The position numbers and the translations under genes were made by a program. This document shows, in pieces, positions 39,451 to 47,722 of a stretch of DNA of 64,000 bases (position 1 is its first letter; each line of letters starts with the position of its first letter). The stretch spans positions 1-64,000 of the forward strand of contig JAPPMY010000149.1 in assembly GCA_028818855.1 (NCBI GenBank), read 5' to 3'. The DNA is from Rhodospirillales bacterium. GTDB taxonomy: Bacteria; Pseudomonadota; Alphaproteobacteria; UBA828. The notes beneath the pieces were generated by a model. That model was not told the origin of the DNA. It saw nothing but the letters and a program-made list of their open reading frames with translations, and ran no database searches.

Positions 39451-40473
39451 CTATTCGTCGTAGTGGTAGGTGCGGGCGACCATTCTCTCCGAGTGGTCGC
39501 CCGCCTTTATTGATTCATAGCGCCAGGGGTTGCCCGGACCGACGCAGCCGGGGATCGCCTCGACCTCCACGTCGTAGTCGACACCGAAGAACTGCACGAG
39601 CGAGTAGCGCTTGTGGCCCGAGGTGTTGATGACCCGGTGCATGGTCGAGACGAACAGGTCGTTCGTCCACTGCTGCATGAGGTCGCCGAGGTTGACGGCG
39701 AAGCTGCCGTCCACCGGCGGCAGGATGAGCCACTCACCGTCACGGCTCAGCATCTGCAGCCCTTCCCGGTCCTGCCAGACGGTGGTGAAGCACTCGTAGT
39801 CGGTGTGCGCGCCGAGCCCGATGTGGGCGATGTCGAGAGGCTCCGGCTGTGGCTCGTAGTAGCAGACGCGCAGGCGGGCCAGCGGTTTCGTGTACTTGGC
39901 GGTGAAGTACCCCTCCTCCAGATCGAGGGCATACTCGAAGGCGCGGAAGATCTGGCGCCCCAGCTCGAGCTGGCAATCGAAGTAGGTTCCGAGCGCCCAG
40001 CGAAAGTCGGCGGGCTCCTCGGGCCAGTTGTTGGGGCCGTAGAAGCGGACGCCACGCACGTGGTCGGGATCGTCCGCCGGCAGATCGTGCGCCATCTCGA
40101 TGGCTTCCGAGATGTCGCTGGAGCCTTCCAGGCTGTGGTCGGCCGTGATCCCGCCCGACGGCACGTAGCCCCGGTGATTGGGCCAGTCGAGATAGTGGTT
40201 GCGCATCTTCTGGGCGACGGGGAGGGCGAAGAACCGCTGCATGGCGGCTTGCGAGCGCGCGATCACCGCCTGCGGGAACTGATGGTTGACGATGTAGAAG
40301 AAACCGGGTCCTGCGCAGGCCGCGCGGATCGCCCGTGCCACGGCCTTGCGCTCCGCCAGGCTCGGCGAATAGAGCGCGCCGAAGTCGACGGTCGGCACCT
40401 CGGCGGGCGTCACGCGGCGGACCGCCGGCGCGTGCATGCCTTCTCTCACTTGAAACGGTGTTCCTGTCGCCAT
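39451..40473 (-). CDS. Isopenicillin N synthase-like 2OG-Fe(II) dioxygenase
   Basis: VPTVDFGALYSPSLAERKAVARAIRAACAGPGFFYIVNHQ; HTDYECFTTVWQD...LGDLMQQWTNDLFVSTMHRVINTSGHKRYSLVQFF: HxD...H...RxS motif. Confidence 0.93.
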   Translation of the reverse strand: MATGTPFQVREGMHAPAVRRVTPAEVPTVDFGALYSPSLAERKAVARAIRAACAGPGFFYIVNHQFPQAVIARSQAAMQRFFALPVAQKMRNHYLDWPNHRGYVPSGGITADHSLEGSSDISEAIEMAHDLPADDPDHVRGVRFYGPNNWPEEPADFRWALGTYFDCQLELGRQIFRAFEYALDLEEGYFTAKYTKPLARLRVCYYEPQPEPLDIAHIGLGAHTDYECFTTVWQDREGLQMLSRDGEWLILPPVDGSFAVNLGDLMQQWTNDLFVSTMHRVINTSGHKRYSLVQFFGVDYDVEVEAIPGCVGPGNPWRYESIKAGDHSERMVARTYHYDE

Positions 40474-40628
40474 CGCGGCTCCCCCGTCGGCTCTCATCCC
40501 TGGCATCATTCCGCGAAGCGGATCATCATGACCGCGAACCGATAGCGCAACTCGCCTGTTCGTTCCCCGTTCAGCGGCGAGCCGGCCCACCGGCCGGAGC
40601 CCACGTGCAGCATCGCAGGGAGACCGGA

Positions 40629-41450
40629 ATGGAGACGTCTCTTCAGGGCCGCCGCGCCCTGGTTACCGGAGCGGCAAGCGGCATCGGCGCCGCCATCGCC
40701 GAGGCCTTCGCGCGCGAGGGCGCGCATGTCGCCGTTCACGCGCGGAGCGACGAGCGTGCCGGCCCGACCGTGGCTGCGATCGAGGCGGCGGGCGGGCGGG
40801 CCTTCGCCGCCGCCGCCGACCTCCGCGATCGCGCCGCCATCGGGGCGATGTGCGCCGCCGCCATCGAACGCCTCGGCGGCCTCGACATCCTGGTCAACAA
40901 CGCCGGGACCTTCATCCGCAAGCCGGTGGCCGAGATGGACCTCGCCGACTGGGACAGCATGGTCGAGACCAACCTCACCGCCGCCTTCCTCGCGACCCGG
41001 GCATCGCTACCGGCGATCCGCGCCTCGGGCGGCGGCGCCTCCGTCATTTTCGTCTCCTCGATCGCAGCCGGCGCCTACTCGGCCGGCTGGGGCACCTACG
41101 CGATGACCAAGAACGGCCTCAACGCCTTCATGCACTGCCTGGCCGACGAACTCGGCGGCTCGGGTGTGCGCGTCAACGCCATCTGCCCCGGCTGGGTCGA
41201 GACCAAGATGGCGCAGGACGCCCACCGGGGGCTGGCGGCCGATCTCGGCCTCGACTACAAAACCCACTACGCGCAGAACATGCGCGCCAACATGCTGGGC
41301 GCGCTGGTCACCACCGATTCGGTCGCCGACATCGCGGTGTTCCTGGCGAGCGAGCGCGGGCGCCACATCACGGCACAGGAGCTCACCGTCTGCGGCGGCT
41401 GTCTGCCCGGCGCCAGCGCCCAGCCGGAGGAGGCCGCGGAGGCCCCGTAG
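40629..41450 (+). CDS. Short-chain dehydrogenase/reductase
   Basis: GRRALVTGAASGIGAAIAEAFAREGAHV; ILVNNAGTF; YAMTKNGLNAFMHCLADEL. Confidence 0.93.
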   Translation: METSLQGRRALVTGAASGIGAAIAEAFAREGAHVAVHARSDERAGPTVAAIEAAGGRAFAAAADLRDRAAIGAMCAAAIERLGGLDILVNNAGTFIRKPVAEMDLADWDSMVETNLTAAFLATRASLPAIRASGGGASVIFVSSIAAGAYSAGWGTYAMTKNGLNAFMHCLADELGGSGVRVNAICPGWVETKMAQDAHRGLAADLGLDYKTHYAQNMRANMLGALVTTDSVADIAVFLASERGRHITAQELTVCGGCLPGASAQPEEAAEAP

Positions 41451-41489
41451 GGCGCATCCGCCCTCGCCGAGTCGGGCGCCGCCGCGCGG

Positions 41490-42260
41490 TCAGGCGGCGA
41501 ACGGGTAGCGCCGCCTGAGCAGGAAGGGGGCGTCGCGCGCCGCCTGCTCGAACAATGCGATACCGCCGATCTCGAGTTGCCGGGTGCAGAGGGGCGCCGT
41601 GAGCGGCCCGAGCGCCGTCTGCAATGCCTGCAGCTCGGGCGCATCGAGTTCGCACGAGAGCGTCATGTGGAAGCGGAACTCGTCCAGCACGTACGGATAG
41701 CCCCACGCACGGAACAGCACCTCTTGGCGCGGCGTGAGCCCCTCGTCCTCGCGCCTTGCAAGCTCGGCGGCGGTCGGCGGCGCGCGGAACCGCTCGAAGG
41801 TGCGGATCGTATCGTCTTCCAGCGCCTGCATGGCGTCGCTCCCGGTCGAGAGCATCAGGGCGAGGAACCCCATCATGTGCGTGAGCTGGAGCGGCGGCGC
41901 CATGAACGGCGCGCGCCCGGCGGCGAACGCGGCGAGGGCGTCGTCGAGCATGCCTAGCGAGCAGCCCTCGGCGAGCCGCATGGGCGGTGCCAGCGTCGCG
42001 TGAAAGCCGTAGCCGCGCGGCGTCTCGGTAATCTGCTCCAGGCGTTCCGCGCTGAAGCCCGCGAGCGCGGGCCGCGCCACACGCGCGCCCGTCTCGGCAT
42101 CGCGCCCGAGCCAGGCGGCGCCGAATCGGGCGAGGGGCGAGCCCGAATCGGGCGCGACATAGATGGCGTAGCGCGCGGTCAAGGCGGCAGGCAGGGCTCT
42201 CGCACGCTCATCGGTCTGCGCCGTCCGGAAGGCGGCTATTTGTCGATGTCGCCCATGCAC
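41490..42260 (-). CDS. DUF1045 family protein (2H phosphoesterase-like)
   Basis: RYAIYVAPDSGSPLARFGAAWLGRDAETG...YGFHATLAPPMRLAEG...EFRFHMTLSCEL: two HxT motifs. Confidence 0.87.
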   Translation of the reverse strand: MHGRHRQIAAFRTAQTDERARALPAALTARYAIYVAPDSGSPLARFGAAWLGRDAETGARVARPALAGFSAERLEQITETPRGYGFHATLAPPMRLAEGCSLGMLDDALAAFAAGRAPFMAPPLQLTHMMGFLALMLSTGSDAMQALEDDTIRTFERFRAPPTAAELARREDEGLTPRQEVLFRAWGYPYVLDEFRFHMTLSCELDAPELQALQTALGPLTAPLCTRQLEIGGIALFEQAARDAPFLLRRRYPFAA

Positions 42261-43726
42261 ATGTACTTGACCTCGAGGAACTCATCGAGGCCGTAGTGTG
42301 AGCCCTCGCGGCCGATGCCGGATTCCTTCATGCCGCCGAAGGGCGCCACCTCGGTCGAGATGATGCCGGTGTTGATGCCGACGATGCCGTATTCGAGCTG
42401 CTCCGCCACCCGCCAGATGCGCCCGATGTCGCGGCTGTAGAAGTAGGCCGCCAGCCCGAACTCGGTGTCGTTGGCGAGCTGCACCGCCTCGTCGTCTGTC
42501 TCGAAGCGGAAGATCGGCGCGAGCGGGCCGAAGGTCTCCTCGCGGGCGACCTTCATCTGGGTGTTCACGTTGGCGATCACGGTGGGCTCGAAGAAGTTGC
42601 CGCCGAGCGGATGGCGCTTGCCGCCCTGGATCACCTCGGCCCCCTTGTCGACCGCGTCCTGGATGTGCTCCTCGACCTTGGCGACGGCGTCGGCGTCGAT
42701 CAGCGGCCCCTGCTGGGTCTCGCCTTCGAGGCCGGGGCCGACGACGAGCTTGGAGGACGCCTCGGCCAGCCGCTCGGCGAAGGTGTCGTAGACGCCGCCC
42801 TGCACCAGGAAGCGGTTGGCGCAGACGCAGGTCTGGCCCGTGTTGCGATACTTCGACTGGATCGCCCCGCTCACGGCGGAATCCATGTCGGCGTCGTCGA
42901 AGACGATGAAGGGCGCGTTGCCGCCGAGCTCCATGGAGACCTTCTTCACCGTGTGCGCGCACTGCTCCAGCAGGATTTTCCCCACCTCGGTTGACCCGGT
43001 GAAGGAGAGCTTGCGCACGATGGGGTTCGCGGTCATCTCGCCGCCGACATCGCCCGACGGGCCGGTGATCACGTTGAAGACGCCGGGCGGGATGCCGGCC
43101 CGCTCGCCCAGCTCGCAGAGCGCCAGCGCGGAGAACGGCGTCGCCGTCGCCGGCCGCGAGACCACGGTGCAGCCGGCGGCGAGCGCGGGCCCGGCCTTGC
43201 GCGTGATCATGGCGTTGGGGAAGTTCCACGGCGTGATCATGCCGACGACGCCGACCGGCTCCTTGGTCACCACGATCCGGCGGTCGTTGAGGTGCTGCGG
43301 GATCACGTCGCCGTAGGCGCGCTTGCCCTCCTCGGCGAACCACTCGATGAAGGAGCCGCCGTAGCCGATCTCGCCCCGCGATTCCGCCATCGGCTTGCCC
43401 TGCTCGGCGGTCATGATGATGGCGAGGTCCTCCTGGTTCGCCATCATCAGGTCGTACCACTTGCGCAGGATTGCCGCGCGCTCCTTGGCGGTCTTGGCGC
43501 GCCACGCGGGGAAGGCCCGGTTGGCGGCCTCGATGGCGGCGCGCGTCTCGCTGGCGGAGAACGCCGGCACGGTGCCGATCACGTTGCCGTCCGCCGGGTT
43601 CACCACGTCGGTGGTCCGCCCCGACTTGGCATCGAGCCACTTGCCGTCCACGTAGCATTGCTGGCGGAACAGCGACTCGTCCTGGAGGAAGACGCCCTTC
43701 ACGATCTCGGCGGCGGCAGTGCTCAT
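42236..43726 (-). CDS. gabD: NAD(P)-dependent succinate-semialdehyde dehydrogenase
   Basis: VVNPADGNVIGTVPAFSASETRAAIEAAN; VSMELGGNAPFIVFDDADMDSAVSGAIQSKYRNTGQTCVCANRFLVQ. Confidence 0.93.
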   Translation of the reverse strand: MSTAAAEIVKGVFLQDESLFRQQCYVDGKWLDAKSGRTTDVVNPADGNVIGTVPAFSASETRAAIEAANRAFPAWRAKTAKERAAILRKWYDLMMANQEDLAIIMTAEQGKPMAESRGEIGYGGSFIEWFAEEGKRAYGDVIPQHLNDRRIVVTKEPVGVVGMITPWNFPNAMITRKAGPALAAGCTVVSRPATATPFSALALCELGERAGIPPGVFNVITGPSGDVGGEMTANPIVRKLSFTGSTEVGKILLEQCAHTVKKVSMELGGNAPFIVFDDADMDSAVSGAIQSKYRNTGQTCVCANRFLVQGGVYDTFAERLAEASSKLVVGPGLEGETQQGPLIDADAVAKVEEHIQDAVDKGAEVIQGGKRHPLGGNFFEPTVIANVNTQMKVAREETFGPLAPIFRFETDDEAVQLANDTEFGLAAYFYSRDIGRIWRVAEQLEYGIVGINTGIISTEVAPFGGMKESGIGREGSHYGLDEFLEVKYMCMGDIDK

Positions 43727-43855
43727 GGTGCGGTGTCCCTTCGGTCGGCGGATTGGGGGTGCTGAGGAAGGCCGGCAGTATCGCCGATGCGGCGCCGGGC
43801 CGGCAAGGCACGGCCTGCTTTGCGCTCAAGGGTCGACGCCGTGCTAGGCTGCGCC

Positions 43856-44575
43856 ATGCGCGACCGGGGAGGGGCGCGGGGCAGGCGCCTCGCCCGCCGA
43901 GACTTCTGCGTGAGTGGAGCAGCGGCCCTTGTCGGCCTTGCGGCCTCGCCCGGCATGGCGGGCGCTCGGTCCTTCCTGGAAGACACCGAGCGCCGGGTGC
44001 CGATCCGCAACCTGTGGACCGGCGAGCGGCGCGATCTCGTCTACTGGCGCGAGGGCGATTACGACCGGCACGCGCTGGACGCCTACAGCTACCTGTTCCG
44101 CGACCGGCGCAACGGCGAGGTCGAGCCGATCTTCTACGGCGTGCTCGACCAGCTCTTCTTCCTGTGGAAGGCGCTGGAGCGGCCGGCGCGGATCGACCTC
44201 GTCTCGGGCTACCGCTCGGCCCGGACCAACGCGTGGCTCCGCGCCTCCGGACGAGGCGTCGCCCGCAACTCGCTGCACACCGTCGGCATGGCGGCCGACA
44301 TCAGGGTGCCCGGCATCGCCTCCGAGGCGGTCTGGCGCCAGGCGGTCGACCTGCGGCGGGGCGGCGTCGGCCTCTATCGCGCGTCCGACTTCGTCCACAT
44401 TGACGTGGGGCCCGTGCGAAGCTGGGGGTTCGGGGAACGAGCGTCGTCGCCCTCCCGGCAGACGGCTTCGGCAGACGTGGCGCTGCCGCCCGAGCGTCCC
44501 GGCCGCCCGCCGGCCTCAGGCGAGGTCCTGCTTCCGCCTGAGCGTCCCGATCATCTCCGCCGTCATGGCGGCTAG
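43856..44575 (+). CDS. DUF882 / YcbK-like M15-type peptidase, Tat-exported
   Basis: Twin-Arg-like RRLARRDFCVSGAAALVG; YWREGDYDRHALDAYSYLFRDRRNGEVEPIFYGVLDQLFFLW; SLHTVGMAADIR...DFVHIDVGPVRSW. Confidence 0.88.
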   Translation: MRDRGGARGRRLARRDFCVSGAAALVGLAASPGMAGARSFLEDTERRVPIRNLWTGERRDLVYWREGDYDRHALDAYSYLFRDRRNGEVEPIFYGVLDQLFFLWKALERPARIDLVSGYRSARTNAWLRASGRGVARNSLHTVGMAADIRVPGIASEAVWRQAVDLRRGGVGLYRASDFVHIDVGPVRSWGFGERASSPSRQTASADVALPPERPGRPPASGEVLLPPERPDHLRRHGG

Positions 44576-45472
44576 GTCGTAGCGGGGCTGCCAGCCCCAC
44601 TCGGCGCGGGCGGCGCTGTCGTCCATCCAGTCCGGCCACGAATCGGCGATGGCCTGCTTCAGCGGGTCGACCTCGTAGTCGATCTCGAAGCCGGGGACGT
44701 GCTTGCGGATCTCGGCGGCAAGCTCGTCCGGCGTGAAGCTCATGGCCGACACGTTGAAGGCGTTGCGGTGTTCGAGGCGCGCGGGGTCGGCGTCCATCAG
44801 GTCGAGGATCGCGGCCACGGCGTCGGGCATGTACATCATGTCGAGGCGGGAATCCGGGCGCAGGAAGCAGGTGTAGCGCCCCTCCTTTAGCGCCTCGTAG
44901 AAGATGTGGACGGCGTAGTCGGTGGTGCCGCCCCCCGGCAGCGCCACGTGCGAGATCAGGCCGGGCAGCCGGAGCCCCCGCGTGTCGAGCCCGAAGCGCG
45001 CGTGGTAGTAATCGCCCAACAGCTCGCCCGCGACCTTGGAGACGCCGTAGATGGTGTTGGGCCGCTGGATCGTGTCCTGCGGCGTGTTCTGCAGCGGCGT
45101 GCCCGGCCCGAAGGCGCCGATGGAGCTCGGGAAGAACACCGCGCATTCGTGCCGCCGCGCCACCTCCAGCGCGTTGGCGTAGCCGCCGAGATTGAGCGCC
45201 CAGGCTTCCTCCGGCTTCTCCTCGCCCAGCACCGAGAGGAACGCCGGCATGTGGTAGATGGTGCCGATCCCGTGTTTCTCGACGACTGCGGCGATGTCCC
45301 CCGGCCTGGTGCAGTCGACGATCTCGAACGGCCCGCCATCGACAACCGTTCCCACATCCCGCCGCCGCCAGCCGGACGCGATGACGTTGTCGGCGCCGTG
45401 TCGCCGTCGCAGCTCCGGCACCAGCTCGGCGCCGATCTGCCCGAGCGCGCCGGTGACGAGGATCTTCCGCAT
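44516..45472 (-). CDS. NAD-dependent epimerase/dehydratase, L-threonine 3-dehydrogenase-like (SDR type)
   Basis: KILVTGALGQIGAELVPELRRRHGADNVIASGWRR; YGVSKVAGELLGDYYHARFGLDTRGLRLPGLISH; MMYMPDAVAAILDLM. Confidence 0.9.
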   Translation of the reverse strand: MRKILVTGALGQIGAELVPELRRRHGADNVIASGWRRRDVGTVVDGGPFEIVDCTRPGDIAAVVEKHGIGTIYHMPAFLSVLGEEKPEEAWALNLGGYANALEVARRHECAVFFPSSIGAFGPGTPLQNTPQDTIQRPNTIYGVSKVAGELLGDYYHARFGLDTRGLRLPGLISHVALPGGGTTDYAVHIFYEALKEGRYTCFLRPDSRLDMMYMPDAVAAILDLMDADPARLEHRNAFNVSAMSFTPDELAAEIRKHVPGFEIDYEVDPLKQAIADSWPDWMDDSAARAEWGWQPRYDLAAMTAEMIGTLRRKQDLA

Positions 45473-45516
45473 GGCGAGAAGCTAGCCCGGATTTCCCGCC
45501 GCTGTCACGGCCCCCG

Positions 45517-46506
45517 TCAGCCGCCCCGCAGGCGGAAGAGCAGGAGCAGCGTGCGCTGGAAGAAGTTGAAGTTGTCGTCGGACAGGATGTAGACGAGCGT
45601 CGCGCCGTCCTCGCCCTGCACCGTCGCCACGCCCTCGAAGTTGTCCACCGTGAGCGGATGCTGGAAGCGCGCCACGAGCGTGCCCTCCAGATCGGCGCCG
45701 GCCACGATCGCCCCGGCGTGGACCCGCTCCAGACGCGCCCTGGCGCCGCCGAGCATGGTGAAATGGCGGTTCAGCACGAGGACGTCGCCATTCGGCAGCG
45801 CCGCAGCATCGGTCGGCAGGAACTTGGGCGCGGTGCGGTAGCCAAGAGCCTCGCTCCCTCCGTCGCCCACGAGCCAGCCGGCGCGGGCGCCGCCCTCGTG
45901 CTTCAGGCCCTGCGCCAGCATCAGGATGCGCCCGTCGGGAAGCGGCGCGAGCGCCTCGACCCCGCCGTTGGCCGGCGCGCGCGCGATGCCCTCGGGCGCC
46001 TGGAAGGGGACGGCCCGGCCATGCAGGCCGCCGGTCTCCGCCGGGTAGCGCCAGACGCGGTGCGCGCGCTCGAAGCTCACCAGCCAGTCGCCGTCGGGCA
46101 GCCGCTCCAGCGCCTCGGCATCGCGCCACGCCTCCTCCACCGGCCGGCCCTGCTCGTCCCTGAGCGGCCCCATCTCGCCCTCGGCCAGGCCCACGAGGCG
46201 GCCGGCATCGTTTCGCACGATGCGGGCGGTGAACCAATGGCCGCGATCGCTGACGGCGGCAAGCTCTCCGGCGGCCGTGACGCTGAGGCCGGAGAGCCCG
46301 CCGAACGTCGGCGCATCGCTCCGCAGGGCCAGTCCCCCCAAAAACTCCAGGTCGCCGACATGCTGGCGGGAACGGTCTTCGGGATCGAGAGCGACCGGCC
46401 GCGCGGATAGCTGAATCGGATCGCCCAAGGCCGCGTCCGACGCGAGCGACGCCGCGCCCGCGACGAGGACGGCAACGGCCACGCGGGCCAGCGAGCCGCC
46501 GCGCAT
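45517..46506 (-). CDS. Esterase-like activity of phytase family protein
   Basis: GGLSGLSVTAAGELAAVSDRGHWFTARI...DAEALERLPDGDWLVSFERAHRVWRYP...FEGVATVQGEDGATLVYILSDDNFNFFQRTLLLLFRL. Confidence 0.88.
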   Translation of the reverse strand: MRGGSLARVAVAVLVAGAASLASDAALGDPIQLSARPVALDPEDRSRQHVGDLEFLGGLALRSDAPTFGGLSGLSVTAAGELAAVSDRGHWFTARIVRNDAGRLVGLAEGEMGPLRDEQGRPVEEAWRDAEALERLPDGDWLVSFERAHRVWRYPAETGGLHGRAVPFQAPEGIARAPANGGVEALAPLPDGRILMLAQGLKHEGGARAGWLVGDGGSEALGYRTAPKFLPTDAAALPNGDVLVLNRHFTMLGGARARLERVHAGAIVAGADLEGTLVARFQHPLTVDNFEGVATVQGEDGATLVYILSDDNFNFFQRTLLLLFRLRGG

Positions 46507-47720
46507 CACGCTGCAGCCGCCAGGCGCGCGAGGCGCGCATCGGCCCGCCACACGCCGGCCGCCACCGCCAGCCCGAGCGAGGACCAGACCAGCATCGTCC
46601 ACCACGCCGCCTCCCAGCCGCCCAGCGCCTCGGTCACGGCGGCGAGCAGCGGCGGGCCGAGCACCGCGCCGAGCGCCGCCCCCTGGGCCACGAAGCCGCC
46701 GGCCATGGCGACCTGCCCGGGGCTCGGCGCGTGCGCGACGCCCCCTTCGAAGCAGACGGCAGGCAGCGGCCCGCTGGCCAGCGCGAAGCAGAGGGCGAGC
46801 GGCAGCTTGGCGTCGTCGGGCGTAAACGGCGCGAACAGCGCCGCCGCGCTGACTCCCATCCCTGCGAAGGTGATCGCCAGCAGCGGCCAGCGGGCAACGC
46901 CCCGCTGCAGGAGCCTGGCGCAGGCAATCGAGACGGCGGCGGTGACGAGGACGAAGAGCGCTGTGAAGAGCGCGGCGCCCGTGAGCGCGCGCGCCTGCGT
47001 CTCGATCAGGAAGGTCGGCAGCCACGCCATCAGAGCCTGCCACTCGACGGCGAAGATCGCGAAGCTCAGGCCGAACAGCCAGGGCCCCGGCCGGGCGAGA
47101 ATCGCGCGCACGCCGGCAGCGTCGAACCCACCGCCGCTCACCGCCGGCGCGCGCCAGCGCTTACGGGCCGCGCCCCAAAGGAAGACCGCCACGAAGAGCA
47201 GGATGAGCCCCGCGTTCACGAGCCAGAGACCGCGCCAGCCGATCGCCTCCAGCGATGCCGTCGCGATCACGAGCGAGAGCGCGATGCCGATCGGCATGTA
47301 TGTGCCCCAGACGCCGAGCAGGAAGCGGCGCACGCCGGCATCCGCGGCGGTGACCAGCATCTTCGGCCCGGCAACCGTGAGTGTGACGAAGCCGAAGCCC
47401 TCGACGATGCGGGCGGCGAGCAGCGGCCCCCCGCTGTCGGCAAACCCGCCCGCAGCGCTCGCGAGCGCCATCGCGGCCCCGCCCACGACGACCATCCGCC
47501 TGATGCCGAGGCGGTCGACGAGCAGCCCGCCGGCGACGCCGAGGACGGCGCCGATGGCGTAGTAGGACGACGCGATCAGCCCGGCGACGACGCGGGAAAG
47601 CTCGAGCTCGGCCTGCAGCATGGGCAGCGCCGGCGGCACCTTGCCGACCTGCATACCGACCATGAAGCCGGCCGCAAACGCGATAGCGACGATGTCCCAG
47701 CGGGTGCGCACGGGCGCCAC
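46506..47720 (-). CDS. MFS transporter
   Basis: 12-TM-like protein with GLLVDRLGIRRMVVVGGAAMALAS loop motif; overlaps preceding start by 1 nt. Confidence 0.88.
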   Translation of the reverse strand: MAPVRTRWDIVAIAFAAGFMVGMQVGKVPPALPMLQAELELSRVVAGLIASSYYAIGAVLGVAGGLLVDRLGIRRMVVVGGAAMALASAAGGFADSGGPLLAARIVEGFGFVTLTVAGPKMLVTAADAGVRRFLLGVWGTYMPIGIALSLVIATASLEAIGWRGLWLVNAGLILLFVAVFLWGAARKRWRAPAVSGGGFDAAGVRAILARPGPWLFGLSFAIFAVEWQALMAWLPTFLIETQARALTGAALFTALFVLVTAAVSIACARLLQRGVARWPLLAITFAGMGVSAAALFAPFTPDDAKLPLALCFALASGPLPAVCFEGGVAHAPSPGQVAMAGGFVAQGAALGAVLGPPLLAAVTEALGGWEAAWWTMLVWSSLGLAVAAGVWRADARLARLAAAA

Positions 47721-47722
47721 GG

